From contig JAYPCI010000014.1 in the NCBI GenBank assembly GCA_038124645.1, positions 1 through 35,180 of the forward strand: DNA of 35,180 nt, written 5' to 3'. The position numbers and the translations under genes are program-made. Source of the stretch: JAYPCI01 sp038124645. Lineage in GTDB: Bacteria > Pseudomonadota > Alphaproteobacteria > Pelagibacterales > Pelagibacteraceae. How positions within the stretch are numbered: position 1 is the first letter of the stretch; every line of letters starts with the position of its first letter. Below are positions 23,856 to 31,512 of the stretch, one piece after another. The notes beneath the pieces are model-generated. The model searched no databases and was not told where the DNA came from. It was given only the letters and a program-made list of their open reading frames with translations.

Positions 23856-24317
23856 TTAACTACTCTTTGTAATTAGTTTTAAAATACTGCCAGATTTTTC
23901 TATTTTTTGTTGTGCGCTTTTTGAAACAAAATCAGAAACTATGTTAAATTTACTTTTTAACTCACCGCCACCAAGTATTTTAAGTTTGGTATATTTTTTT
24001 GATATTAATTTTGATTTTTTTAAACTTTCAAGATCAATACTGTTTTTTGTATCTATTTTTTTGTTATCGGCTAAAGTTTGTAAAAAACTTAAATTTACTT
24101 CAGCAGTTAATTCGTTATTTTTAATCGCATTAAAACCTCTTTTAGGTAATCTTCTAAATAATGGCATTTGTCCACCTTCAAAACTTTTTATTGCTACACC
24201 TCTTCTGGATTTTTGACCTTTGTGACCTCTACCTGAAGTTTTACCTTTTCCAGAACCGATACCTCTACCAGGTCTAATTTTCTTTTTATTGGTTTTAATT
24301 AAATTATTTAAATTCAT
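23856..24317 (-). CDS. rplO: 50S ribosomal protein L15
   Basis: The 153-aa protein has the L15 N-terminal glycine-rich basic region, with Arg-Gly-Ile-Gly-Ser-Gly-Lys-Gly-Lys-Thr and Gly-His-Lys-Gly-Gln-Lys-Ser-Arg, then Phe-Glu-Gly-Gly-Gln-Met-Pro-Leu. The C-terminal globular domain ends in a lysine-rich tail. It lies directly after rpsE with two intervening bases, where rpmD (L30) is normally found. Confidence 0.97.
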   Translation of the reverse strand: MNLNNLIKTNKKKIRPGRGIGSGKGKTSGRGHKGQKSRRGVAIKSFEGGQMPLFRRLPKRGFNAIKNNELTAEVNLSFLQTLADNKKIDTKNSIDLESLKKSKLISKKYTKLKILGGGELKSKFNIVSDFVSKSAQQKIEKSGSILKLITKSS

Positions 24318-24319
24318 TT

Positions 24320-24817
24320 TTAATTTTCCCTGCTAGCAACAATTTCATTAATTTTTTTACCTCTTATTGCTGAAAGTATTTTAGGAGAGGTTTGATTACT
24401 TAAAGCATCGATACAAGCTTTAACTACGTTGTACGGATTAGCAGAACCTAATGATTTTGCAACAATGTCTTGTATACCTAGAACTTCACAAATAGCCCGG
24501 ATAGGACCACCGGCAATAATACCTGTTCCAACGGGAGCAGTTCTTAATAATACTTTGCCAGAACCATTTCTGCCTCTTACATCATGGTGTAACGTTCTTC
24601 CATCTTTTAAAGCAACTTTGATTAAATTTCTTTTTGCTGATTCAGTTGCTTTTTTAATAGCATCGGGAACTTGTTTAGATTTTCCTTGGCCAATGCCAAT
24701 TTTGCCTTTTTGATTACCAACAACTATCAAGGCTGCGAAACCAAATCTTCTTCCACCTTTAACTACTTTTGTAATCCTGTTAATTGCTACTAATTTTTCT
24801 ATAAATTCATTTTCCAT
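24320..24817 (-). CDS. rpsE: 30S ribosomal protein S5
   Basis: S5 contributes to mRNA unwinding and decoding accuracy. The 165-aa protein has the N-terminal double-stranded RNA-binding fold with Lys-Gly-Gly-Arg-Arg-Phe-Gly-Phe-Ala-Ala, and a C-terminal domain with Gly-Thr-Gly-Ile-Ile-Ala-Gly-Gly-Pro and Leu-Gly-Ser-Ala-Asn-Pro-Tyr-Asn. It is one base from rplR. Confidence 0.98.
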   Translation of the reverse strand: MENEFIEKLVAINRITKVVKGGRRFGFAALIVVGNQKGKIGIGQGKSKQVPDAIKKATESAKRNLIKVALKDGRTLHHDVRGRNGSGKVLLRTAPVGTGIIAGGPIRAICEVLGIQDIVAKSLGSANPYNVVKACIDALSNQTSPKILSAIRGKKINEIVASREN

Positions 24818-24818
24818 T

Positions 24819-25169
24819 TTATATTTTCATCCCTTGTTTTCTTAAAGTTTCTGCAAATGCTTTAATAATACCGTGGTATTTATATCCACCCCTATCAAAT
24901 ACTGCTGCGGTAATTTTTTTTTCTATTGCACGTTTAGCTAATATTTCAGCAAGTTTTACTGACATCTCTGTTTTTTTTCCTTTTGAAGATTTAAAACTTT
25001 TTTCAAGCGTTGAAGCTGAAACAATAGTTTTATTTAAGTTATCATTGATAACTTGAGCAAATATATTTTTTTGAGATTTGTTAACACTTACTCTAATACC
25101 AGAATAATTAACTTTTTTTAATTTTGATCTATTTCTTTTAACTCTTTTTTCTTTTTTATTAAGTCTCAT
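24819..25169 (-). CDS. rplR: 50S ribosomal protein L18
   Basis: L18 helps load 5S rRNA onto the large subunit. The 116-aa protein has a basic N terminus and the C-terminal block Phe-Asp-Arg-Gly-Gly-Tyr-Lys-Tyr-His-Gly (about 91-100), diagnostic of L18. Its start overlaps the rplF stop by one base (TAATG). Confidence 0.97.
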   Translation of the reverse strand: MRLNKKEKRVKRNRSKLKKVNYSGIRVSVNKSQKNIFAQVINDNLNKTIVSASTLEKSFKSSKGKKTEMSVKLAEILAKRAIEKKITAAVFDRGGYKYHGIIKAFAETLRKQGMKI

Positions 25170-25714
25170 TATTTCTTTTTTCCCTCTTTTCTTAAAACAA
25201 ATTGACCTTTTTCTTTAATACCCTTGGCTTTATAAGGCTCAACTGGTTTTAAAGCTTTAATATCTGCAGCAACTTTTGAAACCAATTCTTTATCGACACC
25301 TGATATTTTAATGGTGGTTTGTTTTTCTATAGCAACTTTTAAGTCTTTCGGAACTTTGTAATTAACATCATGACTAAAACCTAATTGAAAAACTAAATTT
25401 TCACCTTTTTGACTAACTCTGAAACCAACGCCAGATATATCTAAAGTTTTTTCATGACCTCTGCTCACTCCTAGAATGGCATTATTTATGAGACTTCTAA
25501 AAGTTCCCCACATTATTTTTGTATTTTTATCTACAGTTTTATTTATTGGTTTAATTTCAAACTCATTTTTCTCATTAACTTTGGCAGAAAATATCTTGTC
25601 ATTAATACTTAATTGTTTAGAACCTTTGGGTCCTGAAACTAAAACATTCATATTTTCAACTTTTACAGTTGAGTCTTTTGGAATAACAATGTTTTTTTTA
25701 CCTATTTTCGACAT
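25169..25714 (-). CDS. rplF: 50S ribosomal protein L6
   Basis: L6 lies near the factor-binding site. The 181-aa protein has the duplicated L6 fold, starting Met-Ser-Lys-Ile-Gly-Lys-Lys and carrying Ser-Gly-Val-Gly-Phe-Arg plus the C-terminal Lys-Pro-Val-Glu-Pro-Tyr-Lys-Ala-Lys-Gly-Ile motif. Starts on the last base of rpsH (TAATG). Confidence 0.98.
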   Translation of the reverse strand: MSKIGKKNIVIPKDSTVKVENMNVLVSGPKGSKQLSINDKIFSAKVNEKNEFEIKPINKTVDKNTKIMWGTFRSLINNAILGVSRGHEKTLDISGVGFRVSQKGENLVFQLGFSHDVNYKVPKDLKVAIEKQTTIKISGVDKELVSKVAADIKALKPVEPYKAKGIKEKGQFVLRKEGKKK

Positions 25715-26109
25715 TAAAATACCCTACAAATAATTTCTCCACCCAGATTATTTTTTCTAGCTTCTGTATCTGACATGACACCTTTAGGAGTAGATAAAAT
25801 CGCAACCCCAAGACCATTTAAAATTTTAGGAATACTAGATGCTTTTGAATAAACTCTTCTTCCAGGTTTAGATATTCTTTTTATTTCTCTAATAACTGGG
25901 GTACCTTCGTAATACTTTAAATTTATTTTAATTGTCTTTTTATTATCAGTCTCTGAAGTTGAGTAGTTAATGATATAGCCCTCATTTTTTAAAACTTCTA
26001 AAATTCTTAATCTAAAATTTGAAGCCGGAACTTCAACAAAGTTTAAGCTACGCATCTGCGCGTTTCTTATTCTTGCAAACAAATCTCCAATTGGATCACT
26101 TAAAGCCAT
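25714..26109 (-). CDS. rpsH: 30S ribosomal protein S8
   Basis: S8 is a primary 16S rRNA binder of the central domain. The 131-aa protein begins with Asp-Pro-Ile-Gly-Asp-Leu-Phe-Ala-Arg-Ile-Arg-Asn-Ala and ends Asn-Asn-Leu-Gly-Gly-Glu-Ile-Ile-Cys-Arg-Val-Phe, with Ser-Thr-Pro-Lys-Gly-Val-Met-Ser-Asp in the RNA-binding part. A strong Shine-Dalgarno AAGGAG (26115-26120) overlaps the rpsN stop codon. In E. coli S8 represses the spc operon near the rplE start; I could not identify such a site by eye. Confidence 0.98.
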   Translation of the reverse strand: MALSDPIGDLFARIRNAQMRSLNFVEVPASNFRLRILEVLKNEGYIINYSTSETDNKKTIKINLKYYEGTPVIREIKRISKPGRRVYSKASSIPKILNGLGVAILSTPKGVMSDTEARKNNLGGEIICRVF

Positions 26110-26114
26110 TTTTT

Positions 26115-26120
26115 CTCCTT
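26115..26120 (-). promoter_or_regulatory. Strong Shine-Dalgarno of rpsH (AAGGAG)
   Basis: AAGGAG lies 5 bases before the rpsH ATG and overlaps the rpsN stop codon (TAAGGAG). It shows that this organism does use canonical ribosome binding sites inside operons, in contrast to the operon-leading genes listed above. Confidence 0.8.
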
Positions 26121-26424
26121 ACCAACTTGATTTAATCATTCCTGGAATTTTTCCAGAAGAAGCCATTTGTCTTAAAGCTATTCTAGATATTTTTAGTTTT
26201 CTATAAACTCCGTGTGGTCTTCCAGTTATTTCACAACGGTTTCTTACTCTAATTTTTAAAGAATTTTTTGGTAGTTTATTCAATTTTAATTGAGCAGCAA
26301 ATCTTTCAGTTAAAGGTAATTTTTTATTTTTAATAATCGCTCTTAATTTTTTTCTTTTATTAAAATAACGATTGCTCATTTTAATTCTTTTTAAATTTCT
26401 TTGAATTGCACTTGTTTTAGCCAT
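26119..26424 (-). CDS. rpsN: 30S ribosomal protein S14 (zinc-independent type)
   Basis: The 101-aa length and the absence of CxxC pairs mark this as the long, zinc-free (C-) form of S14 usual in Proteobacteria. The C-terminal Arg-Asn-Arg-Cys-Glu-Ile-Thr-Gly-Arg-Pro-His-Gly-Val-Tyr-Arg block is diagnostic. Located between rplE and rpsH as expected, with an AGGAT Shine-Dalgarno in the 8-base rplE-rpsN gap. Confidence 0.98.
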   Translation of the reverse strand: MAKTSAIQRNLKRIKMSNRYFNKRKKLRAIIKNKKLPLTERFAAQLKLNKLPKNSLKIRVRNRCEITGRPHGVYRKLKISRIALRQMASSGKIPGMIKSSW

Positions 26425-26432
26425 AATAATCC

Positions 26433-26984
26433 TTAATTAATTTTCTCCTGTAATGGAAAGTTAAATGATTTTAATAATTCTATACTTGCTTGTTTGGAAG
26501 GACTAGAGATACTGATGGAAATATCTAATCCTCTAATTTTATCAACTTTATCAAAATTGACTTCTGGAAAAATAATGTGTTCTTTAATACCGAAAGAATA
26601 GTTACCAAATCTATCCACTCCTTTTGTGCTTAAACCTTTAAAGTCTTTAATCCTAGGTAAAGCAATATTAACTAATCTATCAATAAACTCGTACATTCTG
26701 TTATCTCTAAGTGTTACTTTAACTCCTGCTGAAGCTCCTTTTCTAGTTTTAAAATTAGAAATAGATTTTTTGAATTTTGTAATAACTGCTTTTTGACCAG
26801 CGATAAGGGTTAAATCATCTTGACACGCTTTTACTTTCTTAGAGTCAGAGGCGTCTTCTCCTAGTCCCATATTCAATACAATTTTGGTACACTTAGGCAC
26901 TTGGTTAATATTTTTAAGGCCTAATTTTTCCTTCAACTTTACTGTAAAATCCTTTTTGTAATTATTTTTTTGCCTTGCTTGCAT
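26433..26984 (-). CDS. rplE: 50S ribosomal protein L5
   Basis: L5 binds 5S rRNA and contacts P-site tRNA. The core has Val-Leu-Asn-Met-Gly-Leu-Gly-Glu and Phe-Ser-Phe-Gly-like segments (here Tyr-Ser-Phe-Gly-Ile-Lys-Glu-His). The open frame extends 10 codons further to a TTG at 27012-27014, but I chose the ATG at 26982-26984 (183 aa), which matches the usual L5 N terminus. It still overlaps rplX by 23 bases, and the ATG lies inside the GAT GCA (Asp-Ala) codons of the rplX tail, with an AGGA a little upstream. Confidence 0.93.
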   Translation of the reverse strand: MQARQKNNYKKDFTVKLKEKLGLKNINQVPKCTKIVLNMGLGEDASDSKKVKACQDDLTLIAGQKAVITKFKKSISNFKTRKGASAGVKVTLRDNRMYEFIDRLVNIALPRIKDFKGLSTKGVDRFGNYSFGIKEHIIFPEVNFDKVDKIRGLDISISISSPSKQASIELLKSFNFPLQEKIN

Positions 26985-27222
26985 CTTTTTTTGTTTCCTT
27001 TTTAGCTTTATCAATACTCACAACATTCGACATATGGATATAATTTTCTTTAGAAATTATACCTCCTTTGTTCGTCTTTGTTGGTTTTGTATGTTTTTTA
27101 ATCATATTAATTGATTTCACTTTTAATAAATTTCTTCTCCGGTTAATTTCAATAACCTCTCCGGACTTACCTCTGTCTTTCCCAATTAAAATCTTAACTT
27201 GTGCTCCTTTTTTAATAGTCAT
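26962..27222 (-). CDS. rplX: 50S ribosomal protein L24 (short C terminus)
   Basis: L24 starts large-subunit assembly by binding the 5' end of 23S rRNA. The KOW motif is clear (Lys-Gly-Ala-Gln-Val-Lys-Ile-Leu-Ile-Gly-Lys-Asp-Arg-Gly-Lys-Ser-Gly, 5-21). The 86-aa protein is shorter than the roughly 104 aa usual in Proteobacteria. After Ser-Asn-Val (65-67) the conserved C-terminal beta-hairpin is replaced by a lysine-rich tail that overlaps rplE. Its start overlaps the rplN stop as TAATG. Confidence 0.95.
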   Translation of the reverse strand: MTIKKGAQVKILIGKDRGKSGEVIEINRRRNLLKVKSINMIKKHTKPTKTNKGGIISKENYIHMSNVVSIDKAKKETKKDASKAKK

Positions 27223-27590
27223 TATAATACCTCCGGTGCTAGTGAGATTATTTTAGTATGACCTTTGGTTCTAAGTTCTCTCGTAACAGGTCCAAATATT
27301 CGAGTGCCAATTGGTTCACCTTTATCATCGGTTAAAACAACAGCATTATTATCGAATTGAACCTTTGAACCGTCATCTCTAAAAATTTCTTTTCTAGTTC
27401 TTACAACGACCGCTTTGTGGACTGCGCCCTTCTTAACTTTTCCTTTTGGAATTGCGTCTTTAACACTGATCACAATTATATCACCAACGGCAGCATATCT
27501 TCTTTTAGATCCGCCTAAAACTTTAATACACTCAACTCTTTTAGCTCCTGTATTATCGGCAACAAGTAATTCTGTTTGTACTTGTATCAT
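27222..27590 (-). CDS. rplN: 50S ribosomal protein L14
   Basis: L14 lies at the subunit interface and is the docking site of the RsfS silencing factor. The 122-aa protein is of standard length, with Met-Ile-Gln-Val-Gln-Thr-Glu-Leu, Asp-Asn-Thr-Gly-Ala-Lys, and the C-terminal Ile-Phe-Gly-Pro-Val-Thr-Arg-Glu-Leu-Arg motif. The start overlaps the rpsQ stop as ATGA. Confidence 0.98.
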   Translation of the reverse strand: MIQVQTELLVADNTGAKRVECIKVLGGSKRRYAAVGDIIVISVKDAIPKGKVKKGAVHKAVVVRTRKEIFRDDGSKVQFDNNAVVLTDDKGEPIGTRIFGPVTRELRTKGHTKIISLAPEVL

Positions 27591-27817
27591 TTATAAACTG
27601 CCTCCCATCGCTTTTTTTTAGAAATTGGTTTACTTTCAATAATAGAAACTTTTTCTCCTTCTTTAAATTTGTTCTGTTCATCGTGAGCATGATATTTTTT
27701 TCTTCTTCTTAATACCTTTTGATATAAAGGGTGCCTAAAGGTTCTAGTAACCTCAACAACTATAGTTTTATTGTTTTTTGCACTTACTACTTTTCCCTGT
27801 AATAATCTTTTAGTCAT
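27587..27817 (-). CDS. rpsQ: 30S ribosomal protein S17
   Basis: S17 is a small OB-fold protein that binds 16S rRNA early. The 76-aa protein has Gly-Lys-Val-Val-Ser-Ala-Lys-Asn-Asn-Lys-Thr-Ile-Val-Val and Ile-Ile-Glu-Ser-Lys-Pro-Ile-Ser-Lys-Lys-Lys-Arg-Trp. Its start overlaps the rpmC end by 8 bases. Confidence 0.97.
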   Translation of the reverse strand: MTKRLLQGKVVSAKNNKTIVVEVTRTFRHPLYQKVLRRRKKYHAHDEQNKFKEGEKVSIIESKPISKKKRWEAVYK

Positions 27818-28004
27818 TTGTTCCTTTGTTCAAACCAGAATAAAGTCTAGCAATATCTCTTTTTAATAATCTATATTGGGCAGGATTTTCAATTTGCCCA
27901 TTAATCTTTTTAAAACGCAAATTATAAAGATCTTTTTTCAACTCTTGAATCTTTTTCAAAGATTGATCTTTATTTAATTTTTTTTCTTTATCTTTTTTAG
28001 CCAT
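27810..28004 (-). CDS. rpmC: 50S ribosomal protein L29
   Basis: L29 lies at the exit tunnel and contacts the signal recognition particle and trigger factor. The 64-aa helical hairpin includes the family pattern Leu-Lys-Lys-Asp-Leu-Tyr-Asn-Leu-Arg-Phe-Lys and Asn-Pro-Ala-Gln-Tyr-Arg-Leu-Leu-Lys-Arg-Asp-Ile-Ala-Arg. One base separates it from rplP. Confidence 0.95.
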   Translation of the reverse strand: MAKKDKEKKLNKDQSLKKIQELKKDLYNLRFKKINGQIENPAQYRLLKRDIARLYSGLNKGTND

Positions 28005-28005
28005 A

Positions 28006-28410
28006 TTATCTCTTAATAAACTTTGTTTTTAATGGAAGTTTTGCTGAAGCCTTGTAAAGAGCTTCCCGTGCTACTTCTTCTGAAACTCCATCAACTTCAA
28101 ATATAATTCTTCCTGGTTTTACTCGACATACCCAAAATTCTGGTGAACCTTTTCCTTTACCCATTCTTACTTCTGTAGGTTTTTTTGACACAGGAATGTT
28201 TGGAAATATTCTTAACCAAACTTTACCGGTTCTTTTCATAAATCTTGTTAACGCAACCCTTGCAGCTTCGATCTGTTTTGATTGAACTCTTTCAGGTGTA
28301 AGTGCTTTCAACCCAAAAGCTCCATAGTTTAAAGTCGCAGCTCTTGTTGCTTTGCCGTGTATTCTGCCTTTATGGGCTTTTCTATATTTAGTTCTTGTTG
28401 GTTGTAGCAT
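28006..28410 (-). CDS. rplP: 50S ribosomal protein L16
   Basis: L16 organises the A-site region of the large subunit. The 134-aa protein starts Met-Leu-Gln-Pro-Thr-Arg-Thr-Lys-Tyr-Arg-Lys, as in other bacteria, which confirms the start even though it overlaps the rpsC end by 23 bases. AAGG lies 6 bases upstream of the ATG. The Arg-Met-Gly-Lys-Gly-Lys-Gly-Ser-Pro segment is intact. Confidence 0.98.
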   Translation of the reverse strand: MLQPTRTKYRKAHKGRIHGKATRAATLNYGAFGLKALTPERVQSKQIEAARVALTRFMKRTGKVWLRIFPNIPVSKKPTEVRMGKGKGSPEFWVCRVKPGRIIFEVDGVSEEVAREALYKASAKLPLKTKFIKR

Positions 28411-29074
28411 TTTTTACCTTTTCAATTTTTTCTTTTTCAAAGTCTTTGCCAAAAATTTCACCTTTATAAATCCAAACTTTAACTCCGATTACTCCATAGG
28501 TAGTTAGAGCTTCAGCTTCGGCATAGTCAACATTAGCTCTTAACGTATGTAATGGAATACTGCCTTCTCTTAACCACTCTGTTCTAGCGATTTCATTACC
28601 AGCTAATCTTCCGCTAACCATAACCTTAATACCTTTCGCGCCAAGTTTAAGTGCTGATTGCATAGCACGCTTCATTGCCTTACGATATGCAACACGTTTA
28701 ACTAATTGTTGTGCGATATTTTCTGCTGCTAAATAAGCATTTAGTTCAGGTTTTTTGATTTCTTTGACATTTACTGCTGACTCTGAACCAGTAATTTTGG
28801 ATACATTCTTTTTAATTTTTTCTATATCCGCACCTTTTTTTCCAATAACAAATCCTGGTCTAGAAGTGTGAATAGTAACAATACATTTCTTTGCAGATCT
28901 TTCGATAATAATTTCAGATACACCCGAATTTACAATTTGTTCTTTAATAAATTTTCTAATTTTAAAATCTTGTATAAGATAATTACCAAAATCTTTTTTC
29001 TTAGCAAACCAAACTGAGTCCCAGCCTCGATTGACCCCTAATCTTAGTCCAACTGGATTTACCTTTTGTCCCAT
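28388..29074 (-). CDS. rpsC: 30S ribosomal protein S3
   Basis: S3 forms part of the mRNA entry tunnel. The 228-aa protein starts Met-Gly-Gln-Lys-Val-Asn-Pro-Val-Gly-Leu-Arg-Leu-Gly and contains the KH-domain motif Val-Ile-Gly-Lys-Lys-Gly-Ala. The C-terminal domain has Ser-Gly-Arg-Leu-Ala-Gly-Asn-Glu-Ile-Ala-Arg. It starts on the last base of rplV (TAATG) and its final codons overlap rplP. Confidence 0.98.
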   Translation of the reverse strand: MGQKVNPVGLRLGVNRGWDSVWFAKKKDFGNYLIQDFKIRKFIKEQIVNSGVSEIIIERSAKKCIVTIHTSRPGFVIGKKGADIEKIKKNVSKITGSESAVNVKEIKKPELNAYLAAENIAQQLVKRVAYRKAMKRAMQSALKLGAKGIKVMVSGRLAGNEIARTEWLREGSIPLHTLRANVDYAEAEALTTYGVIGVKVWIYKGEIFGKDFEKEKIEKVKNATTNKN

Positions 29075-29454
29075 TATTTAGTTTCCTTTCTTTTCATTAA
29101 TTCTTCTTTTTTTCTTTCAGCTAAAACTATTGTTAATCTACTAAATGGTTTTTTAATACCTGAAGCTCGACCTTTCGCTCTTGGTCTAAATCTCTTCATG
29201 ACTAAACTTTTACCTACATAAGCATCCTTGATAAAAAGTTTGTCAATATCGTATTGAAAATTATTTTCAGCATTTGATACTGCTGATTTAACCGTTTTGC
29301 TAATATCGTGAGCCACTTTTTTTCTAGTAAATTGTAAATCTCTCAATGCCGTGTCTACATTTTTTCCTCTAATATAATCAAGCACTAATCCAATTTTTCT
29401 TGTGCTAGATCTTATATTTTTGTTTATGGCTCGTACTTCGTTATTTTTTTGCAT
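29074..29454 (-). CDS. rplV: 50S ribosomal protein L22
   Basis: L22 lines the exit tunnel; its beta-hairpin is the macrolide-related loop. The conserved protein runs from Met-Gln-Lys-Asn-Asn-Glu-Val-Arg (126 aa) and includes Arg-Phe-Arg-Pro-Arg-Ala-Lys-Gly-Arg-Ala near the tunnel. The open frame extends 32 codons upstream to 29550, but that part only shadows rpsS. I therefore start at the ATG at 29452-29454, which has GGAG seven bases upstream and overlaps rpsS by 14 bases. As at rplE, the ATG sits in an Asp-Ala (GAT GCA) of the upstream gene's tail. Confidence 0.93.
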   Translation of the reverse strand: MQKNNEVRAINKNIRSSTRKIGLVLDYIRGKNVDTALRDLQFTRKKVAHDISKTVKSAVSNAENNFQYDIDKLFIKDAYVGKSLVMKRFRPRAKGRASGIKKPFSRLTIVLAERKKEELMKRKETK

Positions 29455-29764
29455 CAGTTTTCTCCGCAGGTTTTGCAGCACCAGCTTCCGCAGCAGCTTT
29501 TTTATCTGCTGGTGTGTGACCTTTAAATGTTCTTGTAGGTGCAAACTCACCTAATTTATGTCCTACCATATCCTCAGATACTGTGATTGGGATAAAAGAC
29601 TTTCCATTATGAATTAAAAAACTTTGTCCTATAAATTCAGGAATTATTGTTGATCCTCGAGACCAAGTTTTAATTGGTTTTTTTCCGCCTTTGTCTTTAA
29701 CTTTCTCAACTTGTTTAATGAGACTTGGGTGAACAAACGGACCTTTCCAAACTGATCTACTCAT
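29441..29764 (-). CDS. rpsS: 30S ribosomal protein S19
   Basis: S19 lies in the 30S head beside S13. The 107-aa protein starts Met-Ser-Arg-Ser-Val-Trp-Lys-Gly-Pro-Phe and has Gly-His-Lys-Leu-Gly-Glu-Phe-Ala-Pro-Thr-Arg-Thr. After about residue 90 it carries an Ala/Lys-rich tail beyond the usual 92-aa length, whose last codons overlap the rplV start. Confidence 0.97.
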   Translation of the reverse strand: MSRSVWKGPFVHPSLIKQVEKVKDKGGKKPIKTWSRGSTIIPEFIGQSFLIHNGKSFIPITVSEDMVGHKLGEFAPTRTFKGHTPADKKAAAEAGAAKPAEKTDAKK

Positions 29765-29766
29765 AG

Positions 29767-30594
29767 TTATTTCTTCTTCCTTCTTCTAGTTATAATTAAT
29801 TTATCGCTACGCTGTGGTTTTCTTGTTTTTAAACCTTTTGCAGATTGACCCCATGGTGATACAGGATGTCGACCTCCAGAAGTTTTACCTTCACCACCTC
29901 CTAATGGATGGTCTACTGGGTTCATAGCAACACCTCTTACATGAGGACGTTTACCTCTCCATCTATTTCTACCAGCTTTACCAATTTTAATATTTTTTTG
30001 ATCTGGATTTGAAACCGCTCCAATAGTCGCTTTACAATTTAATGATACTTTTCTTGTTTCACCTGAAGATAATTTTAAAATCGCATGCTCTCCGTCGAAG
30101 CCTGACAACACAACTGATGCTCCAGCAGAACGAGCTAATTTTCCTCCAGTGTTTGGCACCAATTCAACATTATGTATGCTAGTACCTGGTGGTATATCTT
30201 TTAATCTCAAGCAGTGTCCAGTTTCGATCTTAGCGTCCTTGCCAGAGTAAATTTTATCACCTTTGTTTAATCCCTGAGGACAAATAATATATTCTTTTGT
30301 TTTATCAGAATAATCTATCAAAGCTATGAAAGCCGATCGATTTGGATCGTATTCAATTCTCTCTACTGTCCCCTCAACTTCTTTGTTTCTAAAAAAATCA
30401 ATTAATCTATATTTATGTTTATGCCCAGCCCCTTTAGATCTTGAGGTAATACGACCATAGTTGTTTCTGCCAGATGAATTTTTCTGACCAATAGTTAATG
30501 GTTTATATGATGGACCTTTCCATAACGAACTCTTATCAACTATAATTGTTGCTCTGTTCGATTTTGTGTAAGGTTTGTAACTTTTTAATGCCAT
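29767..30594 (-). CDS. rplB: 50S ribosomal protein L2
   Basis: L2 is needed for subunit joining and peptidyl transfer. The 275-aa protein is of standard length. It has Lys-Gly-Ala-Gly-His-Lys-His-Lys-Tyr-Arg in the N-terminal region and Gly-Val-Ala-Met-Asn-Pro-Val-Asp-His-Pro-Leu-Gly-Gly-Gly-Glu-Gly near the C terminus, including the conserved histidine of the peptidyl-transferase region. Confidence 0.98.
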   Translation of the reverse strand: MALKSYKPYTKSNRATIIVDKSSLWKGPSYKPLTIGQKNSSGRNNYGRITSRSKGAGHKHKYRLIDFFRNKEVEGTVERIEYDPNRSAFIALIDYSDKTKEYIICPQGLNKGDKIYSGKDAKIETGHCLRLKDIPPGTSIHNVELVPNTGGKLARSAGASVVLSGFDGEHAILKLSSGETRKVSLNCKATIGAVSNPDQKNIKIGKAGRNRWRGKRPHVRGVAMNPVDHPLGGGEGKTSGGRHPVSPWGQSAKGLKTRKPQRSDKLIITRRRKKK

Positions 30595-30595
30595 T

Positions 30596-30889
30596 TTATA
30601 ATCCTGAAGTTAAATCAATACTTTGTCCCTTTTTAAGAGTTATAATTACTTTTTTGTAACCTTGTTTAATCGCTTTTTTTCCTCTTACAAATTTGTTTTT
30701 TGGTTTAACATTAACCGTATTCACTTTAATAATTTTGACTTTATAAAGTTTTTCGATATTTTTTTTAATCGTTTCTTTTGTTGCCTTTTCATGAACTTTA
30801 AAAGACACTTTGTTTTGTTCAGACAAAATTGTGGCTTTCTCAGTAATTATAGGAGTCTTTATATTGTCAAATATGTTAATTTTTTTCAT
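30596..30889 (-). CDS. rplW: 50S ribosomal protein L23
   Basis: L23 at the tunnel exit docks trigger factor and SRP. The 97-aa protein has Ile-Lys-Thr-Pro-Ile-Ile-Thr-Glu-Lys-Ala (10-19), the family hallmark, and Val-Asn-Thr-Val-Asn-Val-Lys-Pro-Lys. It overlaps the rplD end by 14 bases, so translation is probably coupled. Confidence 0.97.
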   Translation of the reverse strand: MKKINIFDNIKTPIITEKATILSEQNKVSFKVHEKATKETIKKNIEKLYKVKIIKVNTVNVKPKNKFVRGKKAIKQGYKKVIITLKKGQSIDLTSGL

Positions 30890-31511
30890 TTAATAACCTT
30901 TTTTCAATATTTTTTAGCGAAGATGATGTAATTAATAAATTCTTATAATTTATAATATCAAGAACGTTTACGCCTTCCTCATTAACTAATTTGATATTTT
31001 TTATATTTTTTGTGGATCTAGTTAAATTTTTAAACGAGTCTTTATCTGAAACAATTAAACTATCTTCTAATTTGTTTTTAATTACAAATTTATAAAAATC
31101 TTTTGTCTTTTTAATTTCTGCTTTAACATCGTTAAGAATGAATAAGTTTTTGTCACTATTCTTCTTTGCTAAAATTTGGCTTAAAGCAAGTTTTTTTGTT
31201 TTTTTATTTATTTTTTTTATTTTGTACACTGCACCTTTTGGTCCATGAGCTTGTCCACCACCTACGAATAAAGGAGCTTTAATACTCGCATGACGGGCTT
31301 GCCCTGTACCTTTTTGGGCATAGATTTTTCTAGTTGAACCTTTTACTTCGTTTCTTTGTTTAGTCTTGGCAGTTCTAGGTTTTTGGTGATTAAATTGCCA
31401 ATCAAGAACATATTTAATTAATCTTGGATTAAACTTTAATTTAAATATTGAGTCTGAGCCTGTAACACTGCTAGAACTAGATCCAATTACATCTAAAGTT
31501 TTAAAATTCAT
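30876..31511 (-). CDS. rplD: 50S ribosomal protein L4
   Basis: L4 lines the exit tunnel and in E. coli represses the S10 operon. The 211-aa protein has the tunnel loop with Lys-Gly-Thr-Gly-Gln-Ala-Arg-His-Ala-Ser and Gly-Gly-Gly-Gln-Ala-His-Gly-Pro. Here rpsJ begins 3 bases after fusA, so there is no room for an E. coli-type S10 leader. It starts one base after rplC. Confidence 0.97.
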   Translation of the reverse strand: MNFKTLDVIGSSSSSVTGSDSIFKLKFNPRLIKYVLDWQFNHQKPRTAKTKQRNEVKGSTRKIYAQKGTGQARHASIKAPLFVGGGQAHGPKGAVYKIKKINKKTKKLALSQILAKKNSDKNLFILNDVKAEIKKTKDFYKFVIKNKLEDSLIVSDKDSFKNLTRSTKNIKNIKLVNEEGVNVLDIINYKNLLITSSSLKNIEKRLLNEKN

Positions 31512-31512
31512 T

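Noticed and set aside
26985..27014. Ten extra N-terminal codons for L5 from a TTG start
   Set aside because: They shadow the rplX tail and do not resemble L5. The ATG at 26984 gives the normal N terminus.
29455..29550. A 32-residue N-terminal extension of L22
   Set aside because: It lies wholly in the rpsS coding region in another frame. The ATG at 29454 has a Shine-Dalgarno sequence and matches L22.
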